This document shows positions 19,111 through 28,100 of a stretch of 64,000 nt of DNA, one piece after another (within the stretch, counting starts at the first letter, position 1; every line of letters begins with the position of its first letter). The stretch is taken from contig NZ_BAABKV010000001.1 of the NCBI RefSeq assembly GCF_039544005.1, positions 7,130,001-7,194,000 on the forward strand, in the 5' to 3' direction. Both the position numbers and the translations under genes were made by a program. The DNA comes from Kitasatospora paranensis (GTDB lineage Bacteria; Actinomycetota; Actinomycetes; Streptomycetales; Streptomycetaceae). The notes under the pieces were generated by a model. The model made no database searches. It was given only the letters and a program-made list of their open reading frames with translations, and was not told the DNA's origin.

Positions 19111-19867
19111 TCAGCGGGGCGCGCCGGCCAGTCCGAGCAGCCCGCCCAGCCGGCGGATCTCGTGGTCGAAGAAGACCCGCGGCTCGGCCACCACGGCGCT
19201 GCGGTGGCCGAAGATCTCGAAGGAGACCGCGCCGAACAGGTACGTCCAGGCCATCAGGCCGCTGACGACCAGCTCGGGCGGCACGCCGTCGGGCAGCCGG
19301 TCGAGCAGCGGCCGAAGCGCTCGGCGGGCCGCCGGGGTACGGCGGCCGCCGGGGGCGCCGGCGCGGCCCCGGTGCCGTCCTGCGGCTGCGCGTCGCCCGG
19401 CGCGCCGGGCATGAACAGGCTCCCGAGCAGGAACGGCACCCGGATGCCCGGCGTGACGGTGTCCTCCGGCGCGGCGTAGCCCGGCACGGGGGATCCGAAG
19501 ATCAGCGCGTACTCGTGCGGGTTGCGCAGCGCCCAGTCCCGGACGGCGTGGCCGATGCCGACCCAGCGGTCGAAGGGGGGCCGGTCGGCGAGTTCCCCGC
19601 CGCGGACTCGGCCGCCTCCGACACCGCCGCGTAGCTGTCGACGATCAGGGCCGTCAGCAGCGCGTCCCGCCCCGGGAAGTAGCGGTAGAGGGCGGAGGGC
19701 GACGCGAGGCCCAGCTCGCGGGAGACCGCCCGCAGGGAGAGTGCGGCCGCCCCGACCTCGGCGAGCTGGCGGCGGGCGACCTGCTTGATGTCCCGGGTGA
19801 ACTCGACACGGGCGCGTTCCCGGGGGTGGGCGTCTTGGGCGGGGTCGGCATGGCCGAATCCTCGCAC
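19111..19867 (-). CDS. TetR family repressor (two frameshifts)
   Basis: Three frames assemble into one protein of about 250 aa. The N-terminal HTH is clear: RVEFTRDIKQVARRQLAEVG, LSLRAVSRELGLASPSALYR, YFPGRDALLTALIVDSY. The ligand domain follows as FDRWVGIGHAVRDWALRNPH and EYALIFGSPVPGY, then ELVVSGLMAWTYLFGAVSFE. One base is missing near 19600 (G4 should be G5) and one near 19310. Start is uncertain; a GTG at 19867 or a shifted ATG near 19852 is possible. It faces the epimerase gene across two matching palindromes, which it probably binds to repress both genes. Confidence 0.82.
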
Positions 19868-19892
19868 GAGGCGAGAACGGGGGCAACTACCG

Positions 19893-19905
19893 AGAACACT
19901 GTTCT
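19893..19905. promoter_or_regulatory. TetR operator 1, overlapping a -35 like TTGACA
   Basis: The palindrome AGAACA-C-TGTTCT lies next to the TetR gene start. A consensus-like TTGACA at 19905-19910 overlaps its right edge. Nearly the same palindrome recurs 53 bp away. Confidence 0.65.
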
Positions 19906-19944
19906 TGACAAGCCTGGCCAGCGTGCGCAACGCTCGTCTACATC

Positions 19945-19959
19945 GAGAACAGTGTTCTC
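19945..19959. promoter_or_regulatory. TetR operator 2
   Basis: The perfect 15-bp palindrome GAGAACAGTGTTCTC lies 24 bp before the start of the divergent epimerase gene. It shares its half-site GAACA with operator 1, and their centres are 53 bp apart, about five helical turns. Confidence 0.7.
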
Positions 19960-19983
19960 TCATTCCGACATCTGGGAGTCCCC

Positions 19984-20907
19984 GTGAGCAAGCACGTGAT
20001 CGTCGGCGCAGGCCCTGTCGGCCGGGAGACCGCCCGCCTGCTGGCCGAGCGCGGCGAGGAGGTCGTGGTCGTCACCCGCTCCGGCACGGCGTCCACCGCG
20101 GCCGGTGTGCGGGCGGTGGCCCTGGACGCCACGGACGGCCCGGCCCTCGCCCGGGCCGCGGACGGCGCCGCCGCGCTCTACAACTGCGCCAACCCCGCCT
20201 ACCAGCGCTGGGCGACCGACTGGCCGCCGCTGGCCGAGGCGATGCTCACCGCGGCCGAGCGCTCCGGCGCGGTGCTGGCCACCGTCGGCAACCTCTACGG
20301 CTACGGCGCCGTCGCCGCGCCGATGACCGAGGCGACCCCGCTGAACCCGAACTCCGTCAAGGGCCGGGTGCGGGCGCAGATGTGGCAGGACGCGCTCGCA
20401 CGGCACGAGGCCGGCCGGATCCGCGCCACCGAGGTGCGCGGCTCGGACTACGTCGGCCCCGGCGCCGAGAGCCACCTCGGGGACCGCCTGGTGCCGCGGC
20501 TGCTCGCCGGCCGCGGTGTCCAGGTGCTGCGCAGTGCCGACGCCGCGCACACCTGGACGTACACCGGGGACGTCGCCCGGCTGCTGGTCGCGGTCGGCGC
20601 GGACGAGCGGGCCTGGGGACGCGCCTGGCACGTGCCGAGCAACGAGCCGCGCACCCAGCGGGAGGCGGTCGGCGACCTGGCGAAGGCGGCCGGGGTGGCG
20701 CCCGTCAAGGTCGGCGAGATCCCGGCGGTGATGCTGCGTCTGCTCGGCCTGGTCAACCCGGTGGTGCGCGAGGTGCACGAGATGGCGTACCAGTTCGAGC
20801 GGCCGTTCGTGCTGGACTCGACGGCCGCCCGCCGCACCTTCGGGCTGGAGCCGACCCCCTGGGACGAGGTGCTCGCCGAGGTGGTCGCCTGGTACCGGAG
20901 CCGCTGA
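19984..20907 (+). CDS. NAD(P)-dependent epimerase/dehydratase family protein
   Basis: A 307-aa extended-SDR-like oxidoreductase. The Rossmann motif is VIVGAGPVGRETARLL near the N-terminus; other landmarks are LATVGNLYGYGAV (with Tyr in place of the usual YxxxK), EVRGSDYVGPGAESHLGDR and HTWTYTGDVARLLV. It is probably an NAD(P)H-dependent reductase or sugar epimerase acting in the cytoplasm. It is divergent from the TetR gene, with both operators in between, so it is the likely repressor target. GGGAGT at 19974-19979 serves the GTG start. Confidence 0.88.
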   Translation: MSKHVIVGAGPVGRETARLLAERGEEVVVVTRSGTASTAAGVRAVALDATDGPALARAADGAAALYNCANPAYQRWATDWPPLAEAMLTAAERSGAVLATVGNLYGYGAVAAPMTEATPLNPNSVKGRVRAQMWQDALARHEAGRIRATEVRGSDYVGPGAESHLGDRLVPRLLAGRGVQVLRSADAAHTWTYTGDVARLLVAVGADERAWGRAWHVPSNEPRTQREAVGDLAKAAGVAPVKVGEIPAVMLRLLGLVNPVVREVHEMAYQFERPFVLDSTAARRTFGLEPTPWDEVLAEVVAWYRSR

Positions 20908-20981
20908 GGCGGGGCCGTCGGGCTCGGCCGGTGGGGCGCCGGCCGGTGATCGGCGGCCGCGCGCGGGCGGACCGGCCGGAG

Positions 20982-21788
20982 TCAGGGATCGATGCCCAGC
21001 CGGGCGGCGGGACGCTCGTCGCCCGGAGGCGGTCCCGCGTCCTCCCCGGAGCTGCCGAGGAAGCCGAGATAGCGTGCGCGGGGCATGCCGACCGCACCCA
21101 GGCTGCGGATGTGCGGGCTGTCCCACTGGGCGTCCAGCAGCAGCCCGCCCGCCTCGGCGAACCGCCGGGCGAGGTCGACGACGGCGATGCGGGCGGCGTC
21201 CGGGCGCAGCCCGAACATCGAGTCCAGGCTGAGCACCGGCCCCACCCGGATCCCGAAGACGCCGCCGACCAGTGCGCCGTCCTCCCACACCTCCGCGCTG
21301 TGCGCCCGGCCCATGGCGTGCACCGCGGACAGCGAGCCGCGCAACTCCTGGGTCAGCCAGGTCGGGCGGCGGCCCTCGGCGCAGCGCCCGGTCACCTCGT
21401 CGAAGGCCCGGTCGGCGGTGGTGGTCCAGCCGTCCCGGCCGCGCAGCCGCCGCGCGAGCCGGCTGCCGAGGCGGACGGCGCCGACCTCGATCACGGGCCG
21501 CGGATCCGGCGACCACCAGGGCACCCGGAAGGCCTCGCCGTCGCCGCCGGGATCGACGATGGCGATCGAGCCCGCCGCGACCCGGTCCTCCCAGCGGGCC
21601 TCGTTCATGAACATCGCGTAGTCGTCCGCGGCCGGCATCGGGAAGGCGCCCGCTCGGTACGCGGCCAGCAGGCCGGCCGGGCCGAGGTCGGCGCAGAAGG
21701 CGGCGGGCCCGTCGGCCGCCGCGGCGGACAGGTCGACGGCGGCCCACCAGGCGGCCGTGTCGGTTGCCCCGGGGGCGCCAGTGCTCAC
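20982..21788 (-). CDS. Leucyl/phenylalanyl-tRNA-protein transferase homologue
   Basis: A 268-aa Aat homologue. Shared landmarks are GLLAAYRAGAFPM (37-51), WWSPDPRPVIE (91-101), RPTWLTQELR, VHAMGRAHSAEVWEDG, LVGGVFGI and LLLDAQ (216-221). Canonical Aat moves Leu or Phe from tRNA to N-terminal Arg or Lys. The Asp and Gln of the DxQ motif (Asp219, Gln221) are kept. The Glu of the canonical ESMF motif is Asp189 here (DSMF), and about 30 extra residues precede WWSPDPR. The GTG start overlaps the NRPS stop by 4 bp, so it is translationally coupled. I infer that it adds a tRNA-derived amino acid to the NRPS-bound residue. An ordinary N-degron role is the alternative. Confidence 0.85.
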   Translation of the reverse strand: MSTGAPGATDTAAWWAAVDLSAAAADGPAAFCADLGPAGLLAAYRAGAFPMPAADDYAMFMNEARWEDRVAAGSIAIVDPGGDGEAFRVPWWSPDPRPVIEVGAVRLGSRLARRLRGRDGWTTTADRAFDEVTGRCAEGRRPTWLTQELRGSLSAVHAMGRAHSAEVWEDGALVGGVFGIRVGPVLSLDSMFGLRPDAARIAVVDLARRFAEAGGLLLDAQWDSPHIRSLGAVGMPRARYLGFLGSSGEDAGPPPGDERPAARLGIDP

Positions 21789-24700
21789 GCTGCGTGCTCC
21801 AACTGTCCTGCGGCTTCGAGGCGTTCCAGGTAGAAGTCGAGCAGGGCGGCGTCCACCGGAGGGACGGCGACCCCGGTGGCCGCCAGCGCGCGATCGGCGT
21901 TGTCCCGGTCGAACAGCGGGAAGGTCGGCCGGAAGTACATCTCGCTGATGGTGAGTTCGCTGTCCACGGCCCGGTCGACGAACAGCGGGACGAACGGGGT
22001 GATCGGGTGCGCCGGGTTGTTGCTGGCGAACGCGATCAGCCGCTCCACCCACTGGTCGTAAGGGAGTTCGATGATCGGCCGGCCGCGGGCGCGGAGCCGC
22101 TCGGCGAGGTCGGGGAGCAGGGCCGGGCTGGGGTTGGTCAGGTGCAGGACCTCGCCGCGGGCCTGCTCCCGGGTGGATATCAGCGCCAGGGCCCGGGTGA
22201 AGACGTCGGCCGGCACGAAGTCCAGCGGCAGGTGCACCGCGGGCGTGGTGCCGCTGTCCCACAAGTAGCGAATGATGGCGCAGAGTTCGGTGCCGGGGTT
22301 CATCACGCCGTGCCGCAGGTCGCCGGTCACGTCGTTCACGCGGTGCACGGTGACCGGCAGCCCGGCGGCCGCCGCGTGGTGCAGCAGTGCCTCGGCGACC
22401 CACTTGCTCTCCACGTAGCCGACGGAGAGCCGTTCCGCGTGGGCCAGCGGGCTGCCCTCGGTGACCCGGTCGACGCCGGCCGGCCCGTACCCCGCGAGCA
22501 CCGCCATGCTGGAGAGGTAGTGCACGGGTATCGCCCGCGAGTGCCCGGCCAGGCGGATGATCTCGCGCGTCCCGGCCACGTTGGCGGCCCGCAACTGGTG
22601 GTACGGGTAGAGGAAGTTGACCTGCCCGCCGAGGTGGTGGACGAGGTCGACGGTGCCGGCGAGGCGCTCGAAGCGTTGCCGGCCGAGGCCCAGCAGCGGC
22701 TCGGCGAGGTCGCCGACGACCGGCACCACCCGCTCGGAGCGCAGGTCGCGGCGGAGGTAGCGCTGGTGGGCGGCGCGCAGCCGCTCCATGGCGTGCTCGC
22801 GGTCGGGGGCGCGGACGAGGCAGTGGATCCGGGCACCGGTGGTCTCCAGCAGGGCGTGCAGCAGGTGGGTGCCGCAGAAGCCGGTGGCGCCGGTCAGCAG
22901 GATGTCGCCCGGTTCGTGCCAGCGCGGTGGCGGCCCGTCGGACCGGTGCACGGGGACGCCGAGTTCGGCCTCGGTGGCGTAGTCGACCAGCTGGCCCGGC
23001 TCGGCCGGGTGGGCCGTCCGGGCGTCCCGGACGACGGCGGCGAACGCGCCCAGGGTCGGGTCCTGCAGCAGCGCGCGGGTCAGCAGCCGGATCCGGTCCA
23101 CGCCGATGCCGAACATGATCCGGGCCCGGGCCAGCATCTCCATCGCCAGCAGCGAGTTGCCGCCCAGCTCGAAGAAGTCGTCGTCGGCCCCGACGTGTTC
23201 GACGTCCAGGATCTGTGCCCACAGGTAGGCAAGCCCCGCCTCGACCGTGGTGCCGGTGGCGCGCCCGCCGCCGTTGCCGCCGGAGGTCCGGCCGCTGCCG
23301 GCCAGCCCGCCGCGGTCGATCTTGCCGCTCGGGGTGACCGGCATCCGGTCGACCGGGACGAAGACGCTCGGCACCAGGTGGTCCGGCAGTCGGGCGGCCA
23401 GGAACGGCCGCAGGTCCTCGGGCTGCTGGCCGCGCGAGGTGTAGTACGCGGCGAGCACCCGTCCGCCGTCCGGGCCCTCGCCGGGGACGACCCGGGCCAG
23501 GCCGACGCCCGGATGCTCCGCCAGGACGGACTCCACCTCGCCGGGGTCGACCCGGTAGCCGCGGATCTTCACCTGGTCGTCGGCCCGGCCGATCAGCTCC
23601 AGGTTGCCGTCGGGCCGCCAGCGGCCGGTGTCGCCGGTGCGGTACATCCGCCCGCCGGGCGTGCCCGCGTAGGCCTCCGGCAGGAAGCGTTCGGCGGTCA
23701 GCACGGGTCTGCGCCAGTAGCCGCGGGCCAGGGCCGGACCGCCGAGGTACACCTCGCCCTTCTGGCCGGGCGGGACGGGGCGCAGGTCGCCGTCGAGGAC
23801 GTGCACGAAGGTGCCGATCAGCGGCCGGCCCACCGGGACGGGCGCGTGCGCGGGCGAGGCCAGCAGCTCCGGCCGGATCTCCGCCAGCGTGGAGGTGATG
23901 CCGGTCTCGGTGAGGCCGTACGCGTTGAGCAGCCGGGTGCCGGGCAGCCGGCGCAGGGTGGTGCGGCAGTCCTCGGCGGGGACGGTGTCGCCGCCCACGA
24001 TCAGCAGCCGCAGCGGGCTGGCGGCCCGTCCGGTGGTCGGCAGGACGGACAGCAGCCGGTGCCAGTACGTGGGCGTCAGGTCGGCGACGGTGATGCCGAG
24101 TTCGGGCAGCCGGTGGGCGAGTTCGATCGGCGCCCAGGTGTGCCGGCCGCCCAGCACCAGGGTGGCGCCGTTCAGCAGCGGGGTGAAGATCTGCTCCAGC
24201 GAGGTGTCGAAGCCGAGCGCGCCGAGCTGGAGCACCCGGTCGGCGGGGGACATGCCGTAGGCCTCGGCGACCCGGGAGAGCGTGAACACCATGGTGCGGT
24301 GACTGACCGGCACGCCCTTGGGCTGTCCGGTGGTGCCGGAGGTGTAGATGAGGTAGGCGAGGTCGTCCGGGTCGGTGAGGTCGGGCGGCGGGGCGGCGCC
24401 GGTGGGCCCCGCCGAGCGGTACGCCTCGACCATGATCGCGCCGGGGAACAGCCGGGCGTGCTCGCTGCTGGTCAGCACCGCCCCGGCGCCGCAGTCCTCG
24501 GCGAGCTGCTGGAGCCGGAGGTCCGGGTGGGCCGGGTCGAGCGGCAGGAAGGCACCGCCCGCCTTGAGCGCGGCGAGCAGGCCGACCACCATGTCGCCGC
24601 TGCGCTCCAGGCAGACCGGGACGATCCGGTCCGGGCCGACGCCGACGGCCCGCAGCTCCTCGGCGAGCCGGTCGCTGCGCCCGTCCAGCTCGGCGTAGCT

Positions 24701-24991
24701 GAGCGGCCCGTCGTCGCAGAGCACCGCGACCGCGCCGGGTCTGCGGGCCGCCTGCTCCCGGAACAGCCCGTGCACGGTGCGGCCCGGGGCGCCGCGGCCG
24801 GTGGGCCGCAGATCGCGCCAGCGGGCCGCGACCTCGCGCCGGCATGCCTCCCGCCCGGTCGGGCCGTAGACCCGCCGCCATCCGTCGGGAACCGGGATCT
24901 CGCCCGTCCAGATCGTGTACTGACCGTCTCCGTTCACCAGAACGGAGTGCTGTCCGGAATCGGGAGATTGGACGTGATTCGACTGGTCCAC
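21785..24991 (-). CDS. MbtH-A-T-R nonribosomal peptide synthetase
   Basis: About 1068 aa. The MbtH-like domain (13-63) has SVLVNGDGQYTIW, VPDGW and WRDLRP. The adenylation domain (about 70-560) has YTSGTTGQPKG (216-226), NAYGLTETG and PSGKIDR. The carrier domain has FFELGGNSLL with the phosphopantetheine Ser613. The terminal reductase has TGATGFCG (about 700) and YVESK (859-863). There is no condensation or thioesterase domain. Aligned to PheA, the pocket reads D-T-E-D-I-G-A-I-T-K. Acidic residues at positions 239 and 278 suggest a basic substrate such as Arg or Lys. I chose GTG 24991, with GAGGT 8 nt upstream, over the ATG at 25093. Release should be reductive, giving an aldehyde. Confidence 0.9.
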   Translation of the reverse strand: MDQSNHVQSPDSGQHSVLVNGDGQYTIWTGEIPVPDGWRRVYGPTGREACRREVAARWRDLRPTGRGAPGRTVHGLFREQAARRPGAVAVLCDDGPLSYAELDGRSDRLAEELRAVGVGPDRIVPVCLERSGDMVVGLLAALKAGGAFLPLDPAHPDLRLQQLAEDCGAGAVLTSSEHARLFPGAIMVEAYRSAGPTGAAPPPDLTDPDDLAYLIYTSGTTGQPKGVPVSHRTMVFTLSRVAEAYGMSPADRVLQLGALGFDTSLEQIFTPLLNGATLVLGGRHTWAPIELAHRLPELGITVADLTPTYWHRLLSVLPTTGRAASPLRLLIVGGDTVPAEDCRTTLRRLPGTRLLNAYGLTETGITSTLAEIRPELLASPAHAPVPVGRPLIGTFVHVLDGDLRPVPPGQKGEVYLGGPALARGYWRRPVLTAERFLPEAYAGTPGGRMYRTGDTGRWRPDGNLELIGRADDQVKIRGYRVDPGEVESVLAEHPGVGLARVVPGEGPDGGRVLAAYYTSRGQQPEDLRPFLAARLPDHLVPSVFVPVDRMPVTPSGKIDRGGLAGSGRTSGGNGGGRATGTTVEAGLAYLWAQILDVEHVGADDDFFELGGNSLLAMEMLARARIMFGIGVDRIRLLTRALLQDPTLGAFAAVVRDARTAHPAEPGQLVDYATEAELGVPVHRSDGPPPRWHEPGDILLTGATGFCGTHLLHALLETTGARIHCLVRAPDREHAMERLRAAHQRYLRRDLRSERVVPVVGDLAEPLLGLGRQRFERLAGTVDLVHHLGGQVNFLYPYHQLRAANVAGTREIIRLAGHSRAIPVHYLSSMAVLAGYGPAGVDRVTEGSPLAHAERLSVGYVESKWVAEALLHHAAAAGLPVTVHRVNDVTGDLRHGVMNPGTELCAIIRYLWDSGTTPAVHLPLDFVPADVFTRALALISTREQARGEVLHLTNPSPALLPDLAERLRARGRPIIELPYDQWVERLIAFASNNPAHPITPFVPLFVDRAVDSELTISEMYFRPTFPLFDRDNADRALAATGVAVPPVDAALLDFYLERLEAAGQLEHAA

Positions 24992-25136
24992 CGGTGGTGA
25001 CCTCGACAGACGGCGGAGAGGGTGGCGCAAACGGGGCTCGGGTGCGGGATTACGAACACGGACTCCGCCGCCCGCCACGCCCGTTCCCGACATTCACGCG
25101 CTCTGACATTTCGACTATAGGCACCCGGTGCCTGCT

Positions 25137-28100
25137 ATGTATGATTGGGATCGTTCTGTCCCTGACAGTTCCCGAGCCCGACCGAGCCGAGCGGCTCACC
25201 GCCTTCGAGGGGTAGCCGGGTTGACGCGTCGACGACAACGGCTGATGGCATGTTACATCGCATGGATGGTGCTGCTGACGGCGGTCTACTACCGCTTCCC
25301 GGCCGACCGCATCGTCTGGTGGACGCTGATCGGCACCAGCGGCTTCGCCGCCATCCTGGTGGGTGTGCGGCTGAACCGGCCGGTGCACGCGCTCTCCTGG
25401 TACCTGCTCGCGGTCGCCAACCTGAGCTTCACCGCGGGCGAGGTCGTCCAGGTGATCCAGACGGACTACCTGCACCAGAACGACTTCCCCTCCATCGCCG
25501 ACGGCTTCTACCTCGCCGAGTACCTGCTCTACGGCTTCGGCGTCTGGGGCTTCATCCGCTGGCGCACCGCGCACCAGGACCGCGGCAGCCTGATCGACGC
25601 CCTCACCCTCACCGTCGGCCTGGCCCTGCTCAGCTGGACGTACCTGATCGTCCCGTACGCCCAGGACCCCTCGCTGACCTGGTTCCAGAAGGCCGTCTCG
25701 ATCGCCTACCCGCTCGGCGACGTGCTGGTGCTGGCCCTGCTGCTGCGGCTGCTGGTGCCGCGCGGCGGCAAGAGCCCCGCGCTGCTGCTGCTCACCGTCG
25801 GCACGGTCGGACTGCTCGTCTCCGACGTGCTGTACGGGGTGATCCAGCTCTACGGCACCTGGCGGATCGGCACACCGGTGGACCTCGGCTGGGCGGTGCT
25901 CTACCTGGCCTGGGGCGCCGCGGCCCTGCACCCCTCGATGGTCGAACTGACCCGGCCGATCCCCACCCAGCCGGCCGACATCAGCCGCGGCCGGATCGCC
26001 CTGCTCACCCTCGCCTCGCTGATCGCCCCGGCCATGCTGCTGGCCGACGTCACCCACAACGACGCCACCAACGCCGCGGTGATCGGCGGATTCTCCGCCG
26101 TGCTCTTCCTGCTGGTGCTCTCCCGGCTCGCGGGCGTCGTGCTGGCCTACCGGCACGCGGTGGAGCGCGAACGCGTGCTGCGGCTGGCCGGCGCCGGCCT
26201 GGGCGGCGCCGCCACCGTGGAACAGGTCGCGGAGGTCGTCCGGACGGCCGCCTCGGCGCTGCTCCCGGCGGAGCCCGCGCACGTGGCGCTGCTGGCCGTC
26301 AACGGTGAGGGCCGGCCCAAGCCCGGCCAGGACGAGCTGCCGGCCATCGACGCCCCGGCCCGCGGGAGCCGGCTGGTGCCGGCCACCGAGCTCGACGACG
26401 CCCTCGTGCGGCGGCTGGACGGCGCACCCAGTGCGCTGGTCTGCCCGCTCGTCCTGGAGCAGCGGGTGCTGGACGATCCGCTGATCGGCGTCCTCGTGGT
26501 GGGCGGCACCGAGCACCGGCTCACCGCTTTATGGGGCACCCTGGACATCCTGGCCGCGCAGGCCGCGCTGGCCGTCGAACGCGTCCGGCTGAGCGCCGAG
26601 ATCAACCGGCGCAACAGCGAGCTCTACTTCCGCACCCTGGTGCAGAGCGCCTCGGACGTCATCCTGATCCTGCGCGCCGACGACACCATCCGGTACGCCT
26701 CCTCCTCGGCGGACCGGGTGCTCGGCCATGCCGCCCTGGACGGCCGCGCGCTGACCGACCTCGTCCCGCCGGAGGACAGCCGCGCGGTCAACCAGGCGCT
26801 CATCCGGATGCGCACCCGTGAGCAGGCCGAGCAGCGCGAGCACTGGCGGTTGCTGCGCGGCGACCGCAGCGTGATCGAGGCCGAGGTGCGCTGGAACGAC
26901 CTGCGCGACGACCCCACCGTCGGCGGACTGGTGCTCACCCTGCGCGACGTCACCGACCAGCGCCAGATGGAGCGGGAGCTCACCCACCGTGCCTTCCACG
27001 ACTCGCTGACCGGCCTCGCCAACCGGGTGCTGTTCCAGGACCGGGTGGGCCACGCGCTGTCCCGCAGCGGCCGGCGCGGCACGGTCACCGGGGTGCTCTT
27101 CATCGACCTCGACGACTTCAAGATGGTGAACGACACCCAGGGCCACGCGGTCGGCGACGAGCTGCTGGTCGCCGTCTCGCTGCGGATCTCCACCGCGCTG
27201 CGCACCTCGGACACCGCGGCCCGGCTGGGCGGCGACGAGTTCGCCGTGCTGGTGGAGGACGCGCTCTCGCCGGAGGACGTCGGGGCGACCGCCTCCGCCG
27301 TGCTGTCGGTCTTCGAGGAGCCCTTCCGGCTCAGCTCCGGCGCGGTGCGGGTGGCGGCCAGCGTCGGTGTGGCGACCACGGAGGACAGCGAGGACTCCGC
27401 CGAGTTGCTGACCCACGCCGACCTGGCGCTGTACTCGGCGAAGGCGGCCGGGAAGCGGCAGTGGTGCACCTACCAGCCGGCCCTGCAGGCGGGCCTGGTC
27501 GAGCGGCACGAACTGAACGAGAGCCTGGACACGGCCATCGCCGAATCCGCCTTCGCGCTCTACTACCAGCCGATCGTCGACCTGGCCGGCGGCGAGCTGG
27601 TGGCGTTCGAGGCCCTGGTGCGCTGGCCGCACGAGCGGCGCGGCATGGTGCTGCCGGAGGAGTTCATCTCGCTGGCCGAGGAGAGCGGGCAGATCGTGCC
27701 GCTGGGCGCCTGGGTGCTGGAGCGGGCGGCCGCCGAGGCGGCGCGGTGGCAGCGGGAGATCGGCGGGCTGCGCGAGACGGCGGGGCGTTCGCAGCTGCGG
27801 GTCAGCGTCAACGTCTCGGCCCGGCAGTTCCGCGACGCGGGCTTCGTGGACACTGTGCGGCGCGTGGTCGAGAACAGCGGGATGGCGCCGGGCACCCTGG
27901 TGCTGGAGCTCACCGAGAGCGTGCTGATGCGCCGTGACGAGCGGGTCCGCACCGACATGCAGATGCTCGGCGACCTCGGTGTGCGGATCGCCATCGACGA
28001 CTTCGGCACCGGCTACTCGTCGCTCAGCTACCTGCGCGAGTTCCCGATCTCGATCCTCAAGATCGACAAGTCGTTCATCGACGGGCTCGGCCACTCCCAG

